A stretch of 64,000 bases of DNA from Ovis canadensis (GCF_042477335.2 NC_091263.1:66210501-66274500), one strand, 5' to 3'; shown: positions 33,227-46,511, numbered from the stretch's first letter. The notes: generated from the sequence alone by a model not told the origin. A program made the numbers and translations.

Positions 33227-34792
33227 ACAGCCCTTCCAGTGGCTCTTCCCAGGTTTTGACATCTAGTGTGCGCTTTGGAAAATAAAGACATTGCTACTCA
33301 GTTTCATCAACAACGGCGGACTCCAAGTTGTGTGTTCTGGTACCAACTCTCTTCCCTGCAGTTCTCATTGCCTCAGCAGCACGGACAGGACCGGGTGGCA
33401 CGGAGCTTGGGAGGCATCAACACACTGGCAGGAACATCCGCCGTTTCAAAGCTACCAGGAGCTTAACAAGCAGCTAAAAAAAATCCTGACCATTTTACAG
33501 TTGGCTCGGGCAAGCCTGTATCACCGGCACAGACACAACAGAGCCCTGCGTTTCCCTTTAGGGTTTCCTCCCACAGTGAGAAGTGATGTCGAGTGAGACG
33601 CATGAACTTTCCTGATATCAGCCCCGCCTACTCACCTAGAGGAGACAAACCTGACAGGTAACAAAGCACACCCTCTGTGAGATCCTGCCCTCTGTACCTC
33701 TGAGACAAAGGAATCTGTGTCTTGACCTGGAAACAGACCTAAGACAAGTATTAGTGGAAGTAGTTTATTTGGGAGGCAATTCCAGAAAGATCCAGCAGGG
33801 ATGTAGAGACGGGAGACAGGGCAGGACCTGAGTCAGAAGAGTACGTTCAATGAAGTGCACGGAACCTCAGACAGAGGTGTGATATGTCCGGGAGTGGGCT
33901 ACTCCAAGGACCAAGGAAGAGGGGGTGTTTTTCTATCAAGTCCTCTCAATGGTTAGTTGAAGCTGCTCCCTGGATTCAGACTCCCCAGTGCTTCCAGTCT
34001 GCCCCAGAACAAAGGTCAGCTAGAGAAGGGGGAGTGGGCAGGACAGGAACAGTGTCTGAAACACCGGGGCAAACACATGTGACCTGTGTGTCATTCTGAG
34101 TCTCTCACCCTCATGCAGAGCTCTTCACCCCAATGAGCAGGATGCTTCTATTTAATGGTGCAAATTTTTATACCAAGTGATCCTTAAGCACAAACCCACC
34201 ACTGAAATCTGGGACCAGGTAAGGAAACAGAGATGTGTCTCGATGCCACAGGAAAAGGCAAAAGGAGTGGGCTTTTCCAGAGTTAAATTTGTCAAGGGCA
34301 GGTGGGACATTCTGGACATTGAACTTTCCAGCTTAGCCCTGAGACTGAACTGTGACTCTGTGAGTGTTTAACAAGGTGAGAAGCCTGGCCCCTCGTGGAC
34401 TGTCAGCTCCATGAGAGCTGGAGCAGCATTCCCACCAGCACTGCACACACAGCAGGTCTCCGTACATCCCACTGGGTGTTGGAGGAGGAGGGCAGGGGTG
34501 GGTGAAGGGCTCGGGGGGGACCTGAGAGTGTAGACACTGTCCTGGAGCTCCTGAGGCTGCTGCCTCCCCCGTGCCCTCCTGGAAGGAACAGGGGCCTCAC
34601 GCTTCTCTGTGTTCACAGGAGTGATCTCACACACACACAGAGACATACATGTGCATAGATACACACCCATGCACAGGCACACACACACACACACTCAAAG
34701 GAGGCCTCTCAGACTTAAGGACTTGGTCTCAGTAAGTGTTAAGAGGTGAGAAAATTGAAATTGAAGGTGGGGGAAAGTTGTCTTCACCAGAA
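33227..34792. repeat. Shared 3' flank of unit 6
   Basis: Almost identical to 24616-26181 up to about 34720, then a few differences appear. No gene. Confidence 0.7.
34627..34697. repeat. (CA)n microsatellite, unit 6
   Basis: Imperfect CA run, same sequence as in unit 5. Confidence 0.8.
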
Positions 34793-34798
34793 TTTATT
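34793..34798 (-). promoter_or_regulatory. Poly(A) signal AATAAA of Bac7.5 gene
   Basis: AATAAA on the minus strand about 216 nt past the stop at 35014-35016. Confidence 0.65.
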
Positions 34799-35013
34799 TT
34801 TCACCGTCCAGAAGTCTAGGCAAACAAGTCAAACCCTTAGGACCCTTCTGTGGACTCAGGATTCATCAAAATTCTTTAATGGTTGTGATGTCACCCAATC
34901 CTTCGCTGTTTTCCAGGAAACCTTGGAATGGGAGATGTCAGCAGGAATGGATGTGGGCTCGGCGCTGGTCTTGGCCGCAGTGCTAACCTTGATGTTGGCC
35001 TTCCCAATGATTA

Positions 35014-36965
35014 TCACAACCACCTTGGAATTGGCTGTGGCTGTGGCCTTGGAATTGGCCTTGGAGGTCGCCAAGGTAATAGTATTGGCCTTGGAATTCG
35101 CCTTGGCTGTGGCCGTGGTAATGGCAATGACCTTGGCCTTGGCCTTGGCCTTGGCCTTGGCCTTGGCCTTGGCAAACGTGGGCGCCGGGGGCGAAGTCTC
35201 CTCACACTCTGAAGCTGTAAGCCATGACAAAACAGATTTGTTGTGGGATTGTGCAAGGGTCAGGACAAGATCCCTCACTTCACACCTGAACAGCCCTCTA
35301 ACTGGGAACCACGAGTGTTGGACCCTGTTCACCCTCTGGCTGTTATCTTTGAAGCGTATGATTGAATCCCTATATACAGACACCTAGGGAGAAACAGGTC
35401 CACAGCCAACATAGGGCTTCCAAGGGTCACAAGCCCATCCTAGCAAAGCCAGATTAGAGCAGGGGATTAGAGATCATTACTGAGTTTATTCCTCTCTACT
35501 TCAACCCAGTCAGAATCCCCTGCAGGCCTTGTGAAAATACGAATGGCTGGACCCCATCCCAGAGTCTGATTCAGGAGCTCTCAGACACGACAGTCTGTCT
35601 CATGTCAGTTCCCGGGTGGGGACTGCATCAGAGAACCACTACTCTAAGGGATGTAGAGCCAGGGCTGGAGACCTGGGACCTAGGGGAGAGAGGGGTGCAG
35701 GTAGGAGGGCTTTTCTCTACCATGGATGGGGCAGTGGGTCATCGGTCCAAAGCATGCTCCACACTCTACCCACTAGATCCTCCAAAACCAGAAGGGGCCA
35801 CTCACCTCATTACAGTTTAGGTCAAACTCATCATTGGACGTGTCCAGGCTGACTGTCCCCACACACTGTTTCACCAGCTGCAAGGGGAGCTCAAGGTCAA
35901 ACTGGAACCCCCCGGGCCGTAACCTCCCAGGCTCACCTTACCCCATAGATGCTGGAAACCTTCCCGAACTTCCCTGTTCAGCTCGCTGAGAAGCATTGAT
36001 CCCAGCCCTCACTCCCCGCCCTCAGGCTCACCCCATTCTCCTTGAAGTCACACTGCTCCGGGGGCTGCTGGCTCGTCCTGGGGCACACAGTCTCCTTCAC
36101 CCTGAAGCTCACAGGCTTTCGAGCTCCCTGGTCCTCCGCCTGGTCAAAGATCAAAGTGGGGAGACTGACCTCAGGCTCATGTTTCCTTCTCTGACCTGTG
36201 TCTCTGCCCCGGACCCGGACAGCAGCCTCTCCAGCCCTCTGTGTGTCCGGCTCTGGGCTTGGTGCTGGGAGCACAGGGCAGGGCACAGAGCCCTTGCCCA
36301 GCCTCACGGGCACACAGAGAGCAGGAGTGGCCCTCACAGCAGCGCTGCTGGCAGCGCCTCCCCTCAGAGGGGCCCAGGGAGGTCAGGGCCGCCTGCAGGG
36401 AGAGCTCCTTTCACTGGAGCCTCCAGGCTGACAGAGGCCCTCCTGGCAGGGAGACACTGAGGTGCAGGGGGACATTAGCAGGGAAGTCACCTCACAGAGC
36501 CTGTGACCCCTCCATCCCTGGAGCTCCCAGAAGTCCAGAGAGCCTGAGCCAGGTGTGCAGGGCACCTGATCCCACAGCAGAGAGGCTAAGGCAGGAAGCC
36601 TGGTGCTGGGAGGGGCCCCAGGTCTGGGAAGGTTTCCTGGAAGAGATGGGAGCCCACCTAGAGGGAAAAGTGCCTTCCTGACAGGAGGACCAGCCTGAGC
36701 GAGGGGGCAACAGTGTGGCCAAGGCAGGCGGGAGAAGGGCCCGTCCCCAGCCCCCTCCCCAACTCACATCCTTGGGAGGCGGGTCTAGCTCCAGGAGGCG
36801 GTAGAGATTAACTTCTGAGGACTTCTCATTGAGCTGACCCACAGCACGAAGCACGGCCTCCCTGTAGCTGAGGGTCTGGGCGCTGGCCGAGGGCAGCAAT
36901 AGTCCCAGCAGCAGGAGCCACAGCGAACACCGTCCCAGCGAGGGGCTGGCCATCTGGGTCTCCAT
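35014..36965 (-). CDS. BAC7.5: Bac7.5 proline/arginine-rich cathelicidin precursor, intact (192 aa)
   Basis: Exon 1 36768-36965, exon 2 36032-36139, exon 3 35806-35877, exon 4 35014-35214; every frame and splice site is intact. [16 protein letters not shown] starts a 29-residue signal peptide ending PSASA; the cathelin domain has cysteines at 85, 96, 107 and 124 (exon 2 [12 protein letters not shown], exon 3 [17 protein letters not shown]). Exon 4 gives LQSV, with the elastase site after Val, then a 62-residue peptide. It runs [18 protein letters not shown]..., [14 protein letters not shown], and ends [14 protein letters not shown]. This is the sheep/goat Bac7.5 with one extra Arg-Pro pair compared with the 60-residue form I know. 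Peptides of the Bac7 family enter bacteria through SbmA and block the ribosome exit tunnel; this is family knowledge. TATA box at 37003-37011. Confidence 0.95.
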
Positions 36966-39773
36966 GGTCCCCGGTCAGCCTCCTCCCGCCTGAGGGATGC
37001 TTCTTATATGCTCAACCTGGGCCTGATGCAAAGGTTCAACCAGGAACCTTCCCCATCCCTACCCTCCTCCCAGGGTGTGAGCAGGTCTTGCCACAGTCCT
37101 TGCTGTTGCCTCATGGGTTTTCTGGGCAGTGGGCAGGGAGGCCCCTGTGCAAGGTGAAGAAATGGTTTCTCCATCTCTCTTAATACCTTGGCCTCTCTGG
37201 GGCACATGGGAAGTGTCACAGTAAGGCTTGCTCAGGTGGGTTGTGCCCTCCAAGAGGGAAGGAGTACATAGTGTCTACATCCCCTCTGACCTCCCTTCAC
37301 TCCTGCCCAGCTCCTCCCCCTGTCTCCTTTCATGTCAGTGAAGCTCAAGGCCCACAGTTTAACTTCTTTGTGTTCCAGGCTCTTCCCTAACTACTGTCCA
37401 CCCTCCACCCCGTCATCTAGGGCTCTTGCCAGCCACTCATGTGGCCACTGACCAGCTTCCTTGAGGCAGGGGCACCATGGTCTGGATATTGATCCTCATC
37501 ATTGTCCACACCCCCGCCCTGAGGTTCTCAGGTGTCACGGTGCCCCATCCACCCCAACCACAAGCCACCTCAAGCCTCCTGCCCTCCTACCATCTTTGCA
37601 CCTGATACCTCTGTTTGACCCGTCTTCCAACTTGAGAAGCCTTCCCTGACCTGCAACCACACAAGGAAACTTCTCTTGGCTCACAGAGATTTCAGGACAT
37701 CCCTTCTGATTTGACCTCAGTGACTCCCTGCTCAGTGCTCTGGTTGAACACTGGTGGGGATGGGGGAGCGGGGCCCACTGGGAGGACAAGAAAGAACAGC
37801 TGGGAAAAAGAATGTGCCCAAGGGACAGAGGAGTCCTGAGACCATGAAGCCCGTTCGAATCCATCACCTGCAGGGAAGGACCATGTGCCCCTGAGGCCCG
37901 GAGTGGCTCGTGGACTCAGTTGCCCTGGGGGACCCTTGGGGGCTTGGCCAGACTGCCTTGGAAGGAGGCAGCCTGGATACACAGTTTAGTTGCCCACTCA
38001 GTCTTGGAGAAGGAAAGAAAGCTGGGCTTTGTGAAACCTAGTTACACAGCCCAGATATTGCCCCAGAGGCACCTTGGTCAAGCTGTATCCTTCTCTCAAA
38101 TCAAAGGAGGAAAGGGAGATGATTACAATAGAAACTAACTAGCAATACACGTGGTTACTGGGTGGCTGATAACCCTGACACCCACCCTATGCTTTCCTGC
38201 CTCTGAGCCTTTGCCTTTGCTCAGACTTCAGACTGAAGTCCATCCTCTCTGGATGCGGTGTCGTGTCCTCTGCCAGGTTCAGGCTGTGCCTCCTATGATG
38301 CCAAGTGTGAGCCTTCCATGCCTCCAGGATCTTGCTTTAGTCTTCACAGCCTGTCAGAACAGAGCTCTTCTCAGGAAAGACACCACGCCCTTGTCCCCAG
38401 CCAGGTTCCCCCCAACTCCACATCCGGTCTTTGGGAAATCCACATACACTTTTCACCCCCAACAAACTCAGGTAGGAGCCTTGATCCTGCATCACCCCTT
38501 CCTTTCTCCTCCCAGCCACCCTTTTGGTCCCTGAGGATCTGCAGCAATCGGAATGGAAACCCAGTTCTAAACAGGGCCCCAGATCTCTGGGAACACACAC
38601 CAGCTCTCTGTATAGATCAGTTGTCATGGAAAATGAGACCCACGGGCAAATCTTTCAATCAAGGACACCTCCCCCCTCACTAGGAAATGGCAGACCTAGT
38701 GGGGGACCCAATCCCTCCACTGACCCAGCATGCTATCCACCTCTCAGGGACCAGTGGAGGGCAATTTGGCCATCCCTCCTGCCCTCTGCAGGAAACAGGG
38801 AAGGAAGGTTGAGCATCAGGACCCTCTCTCTGCTAGCGTCTACTTCCTTCTTCCCACTGACCACTTCAGGTGAAGCGAGGAGATGGGGAGGCTAAGTCCT
38901 CCTGGAAACTCCTCAGCTAGCCTGGGCTTCCCAGGCACGGGGTTTGATGAAGCAGATCAGCTTGCAGGAGGGCAGCACCATCCCACCCCCAGGTACTGGA
39001 GGGGGGGACATAAAACCAACAGAGGCTGCACCACCCACACTGTAGCCAGAGTACTTGCAGGGCATCGGGGTGACTGCTCAGAGTCAGCCTTGAGCCCAGT
39101 GACTCCAAGGGCCTCAGCTGAGCCAAGCTTGGGCTCCAAATCTCACCACCACCAAGCACAGTAAACATCCTACCAGCTCCTCTCCACAGGATCTGGGACT
39201 GTGTGACAAGGTGACCTCGGCCCGGGTGGGGGCTGAGCAGGAAGGCGCCTGAGCTTTGCAGAAGAGAACCAGGCTCAGGGCCAGCCCCAGGCAGTGAACC
39301 GACTGTGGGGCATGGGTACCATTTTTGTGAGTGGGTTTTTACTGGGGACATGGGTGTAGACAGGGCAGCTGGGGGTCCAGGCCAGACCTGTCAGCAGAGA
39401 GACTGAGGGACTGTTCTCTCCCCAGACAGGACCCTGGATGCCTTGGGTGCATCAGGAAAGCAAATGCTCTTTCATTCTTCTACCAGGACAAAGACTGCAA
39501 ACCCTCAGGACCTCAGGGTCAGCCTCCTGGAGACCACGAACTTCAAGCAGGAAGTGGGCTGAGCCCATGCAGACATCAACTTCTGGGAGGATGGAGGAAG
39601 ACAAGGCCCTTCTCACGAAGCCCACACATTCTTCCCTGTGTGCCTCTGTGTTCCCTTCCCACTGACTGGCTTCTCCTAGTATATGTCTTTCATCTGTCCA
39701 TGAGTGCCCTGGGGAGGTAGGAACACTCTTCCAGCAGCTCCTCTGAGGTTTTGCCATCTACTATGCACTTTGG
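36966..39773. repeat. Shared 5' flank of unit 6
   Basis: Homologous to units 4 and 5. The L1 of those units is missing: the target (gaacactcttccagcagctc near 39721) is uninterrupted. The distal block lies at about 37990-38160. No gene. Confidence 0.7.
37003..37011 (-). promoter_or_regulatory. TATA box of Bac7.5 gene
   Basis: GCATATAAG on the minus strand, 38 nt upstream of the ATG. Confidence 0.7.
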
Positions 39774-40018
39774 AACTCCAGTACTTTGTCCACCTCATGT
39801 GAAGAGTTGACTCATTGGAAAAGACTCCGATGCTGGGAGGGATTAGGGGCAGGAGGAGAAGGGAACGACAGAGGATGCGATGGCTGGATGGCATCACCGA
39901 CTCGATGGACATGAGTTTGAGTAAACTCCAGGAGTTGGTGATGGACAGGGAGGTCTGGCGTGCTGCGATCCATGGGTTCGGAAAGAGTCAGACACGACTG
40001 AGCAACTGAACTGAACTG
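39774..40018 (+). mobile_element. BovB LINE 3' fragment
   Basis: Reads ccacctcatgtgaagagttg...gatgctgggagggattaggg...gagtcagacacgactgagca, then gaactgaactga, the 3' end of BovB in forward orientation. Confidence 0.85.
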
Positions 40019-40760
40019 ATCCACTTTGGAAAGACAGAGGGACCAACTCCTGGGGAGAATGAGGGACTGGAAATCAGAATGTAATCTCCTCTGATTCTAT
40101 TTCTCATGAATCCACCTCTCTCCTGATCCCCGGTTCAACCTCAATAGATCCGGGCGGCACTTGCTTTTCTGATTTCCAAAAAACAATTTGGAAGCCAGCA
40201 AAAATTAAACCAGAAAGAAAGAAAGAAAAAGAAAGGACTTCCCTAGTGATACAATGGTAAAGAATCCTTCCATCAAAGCAGGAGACACAGGTTCGATCCC
40301 TGGTCCAGGGAGATCCCACATGCCGTAGGACAACTAAGCCTGTGGGCCCCAACTCCTGATCCTGTGCTCTAGAGTCACAACCCACAGCTACTGAGCCCAC
40401 GTGCTGCAACTAGTGAAGCCTGCATGCCTAGAGCCCATGCTCTGCGACAAGAGAAGCCACCGCACTGAGGAGTCTGCATACCACAACCAGAGTTCAGCCC
40501 CTGTTCGGTGCAACTGGACAAAGCTGTAGCCCTTCACTGCAAAGTAGTGAGAGACCTGGCACAGTCAAAATAAATAAACAGTCAAATTTTTTAAAAGGAA
40601 AGAAAAAGAAGAAACAGAACAAAGTAATTTGGAGATTTTAAAAGCGCTTTTCAGACTGCTCACCACAAGCAAAGAACCACTGTTCATGTCTCCAACAGCA
40701 AACTGCCTCCCGAGGGGGAAACTCTTTTCAGATACTGACCTTGATTAAAAACAACACACA
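40019..40760. other. Intergenic remainder of the unit 6 upstream region, with an inserted SINE
   Basis: Outside the SINE at 40236-40610, 40019-40110 resembles 51825-51900 of unit 7 and 40620-40755 resembles 51985-52110. No gene. Confidence 0.5.
40236..40610 (+). mobile_element. Cetartiodactyl tRNA-derived SINE (CHR type)
   Basis: Starts gacttccctagtgatacaat with tRNA-like boxes (ggttcgatccctggtcc), continues through agagcccatgctctgcgaca and ends in an A-rich tail (aaataaataaac). Confidence 0.75.
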
Positions 40761-43315
40761 ACAGGCCAATATCACTGATGAACATAGATGCACAAATCCT
40801 CAACAAAATTCTAGCAATCAGAATCCAACAACACATTAAAAAGATCATACACCATGACCAAGTGGGCTTTATCCCAGGGATGCAAGGATTCTTCAATATC
40901 CGCAAATCAATCAATGTAATTCACCACATTAACAAATTGAAAAATAAAAACCATATGATTATCTCAATAGATGCAGAGAAGGCCTTTGACAAAATTCAAC
41001 ATCCATTTATGATAAAAACTCTCCAGAAAGCAGGAATAGAAGGAACATACCTCAACATAATAAAAGCTATCTATGACAAACCCACAGCAAACATTATCCT
41101 CAATGGTGAAAAATTGAAAGCATTTCCCCTAAAGTCAGGAACAAGACAAGGGTGTCCACTTTCACCGCTACTATTCAACATAGTTCTGGAAGTTTTGGCC
41201 ACAGCAATCAAAGCAGAAAAAGAAATAAAAGGAATCCAAATTGGAAAAGAAGTAAAACTCTCACTGTTTGCAGATGACATGATCCTCTACATAGAAAACC
41301 CTAAAGACTCCACCAGAAAATTACTAGAGCTAATCAACGAATATAGTAAAGTTGCAGGATATAAAATCAACACACAGAAATCCCTTGCATTCCTATACAC
41401 GAATAATGAGAAAGTAGAAAAAGAAATTAAGGAATCAATTCCATTCACCATTGCAACAAAAAGAATAAAATACTTAGGAATATATCTACCTAAAGAAACT
41501 AAAGACCTATATATAGAAAACTATAAAACACTGATGAAAGAAATCAAAGAGGACACTAATAGATGGAGAAATATACCATGTTCATGGATCGGAAGAATCA
41601 ATATAGTGAAAATGAGTATACTACCCAAAGCAATTTACAAATTCAATGCAATCCCTATCAAGCTACCAGCCACATTTTTCACAGAACTAGAACAAATAAT
41701 TTCAAGATTTGTATGGAAATACAAAAAACCTCGAATAGCCAAAGCAATCTTGAGAAAGAAGAATGGAACTGGAGGAATCAACTTGCCTGACTTCAGGCTC
41801 TACTACAAAGCCACAGTCATCAAGACAGTATGGTACTGGCACAAAGACAGACATATAGATCAATGGAACAAAACAGAAAGCCCAGAGATAAATCCACACA
41901 CATATGGACACCTTATCTTTGACAAAGGAGGCAAGAATATACAATGGAGTAAAGACAATCTCTTTAACAAGTGGTGCTAGGAAAACTGGTCAACCACTTG
42001 TAAAAGAATGCAACTAGATCACTTTCTAACACCGCACACAAAAATAAACTCAAAATGGATTAAAGATCTAAATGTAAGATCAGAAACTATAAAACTCCTA
42101 GAGGAGAACATAGGCAAAACACTCTCAGACATAAATCACAGCAGGATCCTCTATGATCCACCTCCCAGAATGCTGGAAATAAAAGCAAAAATAAACAAAT
42201 GGGATCTAATTAAAATTAAAAGCTTCTGCACAACAAAGGAAAATATAAGCAAGGTGAAAAGACAGCCTTCTGAATGGGAGAAAATAATAGCAAATGAAGC
42301 AACTGACAAACAACTAATCTCAAAAATATACAAGCAACTTATGCAGCTCAATTCCAGAAAAATAAATGACCCAATCAAAAAATGGGCCAAAGAACTAAAT
42401 AGACATTTCTCGAAAGAAGACATACAGATGGCTAACAAACACATGAAAAGATGCTCAACATCACTCATTATTAGAGAAATGCAAATCAAAACCACAATGA
42501 GGTACCACTTCACACCAGTCAGAATGGCTGCGATCCAAAAATCTGCAAGCAATAAATGCTGGAGAGGGTGTGGAGAAAAGGGAACCCTCCTACACTGTTG
42601 GTGGGAATGCAAACTAGTACAGCCACTATGGAGAACAGTGTGGAGATTCCTTAAAAAATTGCAAATAGAACTACCTTATGACCCAGCAATCCCACTGCTG
42701 GGCATACACACCGAGGAAACCAGAATTGAAAGAGACACATGTACCCCAATGTTCATCGAAGCACTGTTTATAATAGCCAGGACATGGAAACAACCTAGAT
42801 GTCCATCAGCAGATGAATGGATAAGAAAGCTGTGGTACATATACACAATGGAGTATTACTCAGCCGTAAAAAAGAATTCATTTGAATCAGTTCTGATGAG
42901 ATGGATAAAACTGGAGCCGATTATACAGAGTGAAGTAAGCCAGAAAGAAAAACACCAATACAGTATACTAACACATATATATGGAATTTAGGAAGATGGC
43001 AATGACGACCCTGTATGCAAGACAGGGAAAGAGACACAGATGTGTATAACGGACTTTTGGACTCAGAGGGAGAGGGAGAGGGTGGGATGATTTGGGAGAA
43101 TGACATTCTAACATGTATACTATCATGTAAGAATTGAATCACCAGTCTATGTCTGATGCAGGATGCAGCATGCTTGGGGCTGGTGCATGGGGATGACCCA
43201 GAGAGATGTTATGGGGAGGGAGGTGGGAGGGGGGTTCATGTTTGGGAACGCATGTAAGAATTAAAGATATTAAAATTTAAAAAATAAAAAAATTAAAAAT
43301 TAAAAAAAAATAAAA
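40761..43315 (+). mobile_element. Young L1 LINE, 5'-truncated, ORF2 open but for one stop
   Basis: Encodes the reverse-transcriptase part of L1 ORF2 ([44 protein letters not shown] with the FADD catalytic motif, [14 protein letters not shown]) and the C-terminal zinc-knuckle-like region. It runs in one frame from about 40778 to 42991, broken by a single TAG (41978-41980, where TGG is expected). A 3' UTR and a long A-rich tail follow. Target-site duplication: attaaaaacaacacacaa before it, attaaaacaacacacaag after it. Inserted after separation from unit 7, whose empty site is near 52331. Confidence 0.92.
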
Positions 43316-43896
43316 ATTAAAACAACACACAAGGGAGGAGCTGGGCAGGAGGGATTGTGGGTTGGATGGGGATGGAGACTGGGAGGACTGATGAGTGGCA
43401 GGGACGGGGTGGGCTAGAACTGTGTTTTGTGAAAGCCATGCTGTGCTGGTGTGAAACCCAAGCTCTGCAGTGGGCACAGAGCAGGTCCCCCCGACTGCCC
43501 CTGAAGCTGCTGAAGCTGGGGGCTCCCTCCACGGCTCCTTGCCACCATGGCCACCTGTTTGCCCATGGGTGAGCTCATTGAAGTGAGTTTTCCTCCAGTG
43601 GCGCCAGTTTCCTTCCAGTGAGTGAGGTGCCTGCGGTCCATCCAGTGCAATAACCCGAACATGAATCTCTGGGATGGTCATGATGAAAACTCTGTGAGGG
43701 GAGAGTGGGGCCCCTTGTGTCCTGCCCTCCAACTAGTCTCCCACAGCCATGTCATCTATGGAACCTGGAGACCTGAGTCCAAGAAAGGGACCTCTGTGTG
43801 TGGTCCTTCAGGATACAAAGGGCTCCTGTGAATCCACCTCCTCTAAGCTGACAGCACTCTTTTGTAAAATATATAATACTGCTGTGTGTGATATAC
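43316..43896. other. Intergenic sequence shared with unit 7 upstream region
   Basis: Matches 52335-52880 at perhaps 75% by eye (ggagactgggaggactgatg, gtgtgaaacccaagct, tggtccttcaggatac). No convincing gene. Confidence 0.5.
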
Positions 43897-44109
43897 GGGC
43901 TTTCCAGGTGGCTCAGTAGTAAAGAATCCACCTGACAAGCAGAAGATTCGGGTTTGATCCCTGGGTCAGGAAGATCCCCTGGAGGAGGAAGTGGCAACCA
44001 ACTCCAGTATCCCTACCTGGAGAATCCCATGGACAGAGGAACCTAGGGGACTACAGTCCATGGGGTCCTGAAAGAGTCGGACATGACATAGCGACTAAAC
44101 AGCAGCAGC
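43897..44109 (+). mobile_element. Bov-tA SINE
   Basis: Forward copy: gggctttccaggtggctcag, ggtttgatccctgggtcagg, actacagtccatggggtcct, gtcggacatgacatagcgac. Confidence 0.85.
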
Positions 44110-44124
44110 GCTGGCTACCTAAGA

Positions 44125-44398
44125 GTTTTTTTAATTTTTTTTCGGGTCTTCATTGCTGAGCACGGGCTTTCTCTAGTTGTGGCGAGTGGGGGCCACTCTC
44201 TAGTTGCGGTGTGCAGGCTTCGGATCTCAGCGGCTTTTCCTGTGGCAGACCACAGGCTTTAGGGCAGGCGGCTCAGTGGTTGTGGTACACGGACTTCGCT
44301 GCCCTGCGGCACGTGGAATCTTCCCGGACCAGAAATCGAACCAGTGTCCCCTGCATTGGCAAGCACATTATTAACCACTGGACCACCAGGGAAATCCT
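44125..44398 (-). mobile_element. CHR-type tRNA-derived SINE
   Basis: Begins with a T-rich stretch (complement of the A tail) and ends ggaccaccagggaaatcctc, the complement of the SINE head. Confidence 0.7.
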
Positions 44399-46004
44399 CA
44401 CAGCACTCATGTCAGGAGGCAGGGCAGGGCTTACCACCATCAGACCAGGGAGGAAATGGAGGCCCTGGGTGGGGTGGCGGTGTGGCCTCGGGAGGGAGGT
44501 CTAGGCCGGTGCTGATGGCAGCACTCGGCTCCGGCTCTTGAGTAAACTTTTCCCGGTCCGATATGAGGCCTCCTACTTCTGTCTCAGATGACCCCCCAGG
44601 CCGCCTCTGCCTGGCCCCCATCACCACCCTGGTCAGCCCTGCATCGCTCCTGCAGCCCACTGCTTCAAGCGGCCTGGAGATTCAGCTTTTTGACTTGCAG
44701 CACAATGAGCATTGACAGGCTGCTCTGGGGGTCCCTTTCTGTGCTGTGCCAACTCCCACTCTCTTTCTTCCCTTCCTGAGCTGTCCCCTGTCCTCTGGTG
44801 CTCAAGACTATGGGTGAAGACAGCACATGAAAGCTGGGTAAGTATGTGCTGTGGCCAGCACAGCGGGTAGGGATCAAAAGTGGGTCAACATACAGTTTGG
44901 AAAAAAGAAACTACAGACAGAATTACAGTTTTAAAGATGGGACTGGGAGACTCAAGATCTCGAGGATCAAGAATCCCGCTGACAAATTCGATATCGCTTT
45001 TATTGAGCTCTTGGTATGCAGAAAGTGTCTGGGTTTTTTAGATAACATAAGTTTCCCATGTTCCCAGTCACGTCCCCAGCGAATGATTTTCTTTGGAACT
45101 TCTATGTTATTTTCTGTACAAAGGGCTCCAGATGACTGGAAGCAAAGATCCCCGCAGGAACATCAGAGAACCCATCAGTGCGTTCGCAAGCAGCGTTCTA
45201 ACTTGTGGTGACCCGATATTCCTGAGTCCTCACCTTTCACTTTCCCACTGCTCATGCAGGACTCACTGACCTCAGCTAATCAGCCCGGGTACTCTGGTTA
45301 TTTTTAACTATATTTCTTGTTGTGTTCTCAAGGCTTCAAAAAGACATCTGGATGTTTTCCCCACAAGGATGGAGTGAAATCAGTTGCTCTGAGAATGACT
45401 TCCAGGGTCTCCTTTAAGTGATGTGGGAAGTGTGGAGACACCACTGGCCAGGGCCAGCTACATAACTTGTAAGATGAAAATACATGTCCCTTGAATCAAA
45501 AATTATTAGGAAATTCAAGCTCTCAGAAGTCAGAGAGATTAGGAGAAAAGGGAAGGCCTCCACTGGCCATTGCTGCCTTTGAAGATGGAGATGAGCAAAG
45601 GCCTGGTTACAGCCTCTAGGAACTGAGACCAACCCCAGCCAGCAGCACGCAAGAGAGTCACTATCTCGATCCTACAAGCACAAAGGACCAAATTCTGCCA
45701 TCAACCTGAACGAGCTTGAAAGCAGTTCTCCCCTAGAGGTTATTGAAAGGCATTCAGCCGAATCAGCATCATGACTGGCCCTGTGAACAGAAAGCAGAGA
45801 CACCCATCATAGCTCCTAGCATCTGACCTACAGAGCTGAGCCACCAGGGTGAAATTTATCTTCACATGCCTAAAAGGAAATGCATGTTGGCTCAAGGAAA
45901 CTTCTCAGAGCAATGATGGCATCATAGAATGGAGTGAGGTCGGGAAGAGGAGCAGTCACCAAACTCAGCCATAAAGACAGCGGGGAAGGACTGCTCCTGT
46001 CGCA
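44399..46004. other. Intergenic sequence, no gene recognised
   Basis: 44399-45600 is loosely like 52870-53470 of the next unit (cagcactcatgtcaggaggcagggc, cactcccactctctttcttcccttcctg). 45600-46004 shows no match I can name. Open frames are short. Confidence 0.45.
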
Positions 46005-46511
46005 GGCTGCTGCTCAGTTTCGTTGGCAACAGCGGACTCCAGCCGTGTGTTCTAGTACCACTTGTCTTCCCTGCAGTCTTCACTGCCTCAGCGGCACAGG
46101 CAGGAGTGGGGTGGCCCGGAGCTTGGGAGGCATCAACCTGTCAGCAGGAACAGCCACCAACTTCAAGCTACCCAGAGTTTAACAACTAGCTCAAGAAAAG
46201 AAATCCTGACCATTTAACCTGTAGCTCTGGAAAGCCTGAATCCTCAGGCACAGACACAACACAGCCCCGCGTCTCCCTGTGGCATTCATCCCCGAATGCT
46301 GGATGAAGTAGAGCAATGTAGAGTGAGAAGCATGAGGTTCCTCTAACCTGCCTGAAATCAGCCCCACCTGCTCACCAAGAGGAGCCAAGCCTGACAGGTA
46401 GCAGAGTAAATGCTCCGTGAGTTCCTACCCTCTGGCCCTCTCAGAGAAGGGAACCTGTGTCTTGGTTCAGGTCGGCTCCGAGGCAGACCTGAGACAAGCG
46501 TTTCGTGGAAG

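Noticed and set aside
43316-45600. A gene in the GC-rich interval upstream of unit 6
   Set aside because: Open frames are not conserved in the paralogous interval 52335-53470 and no splice or domain pattern is visible.
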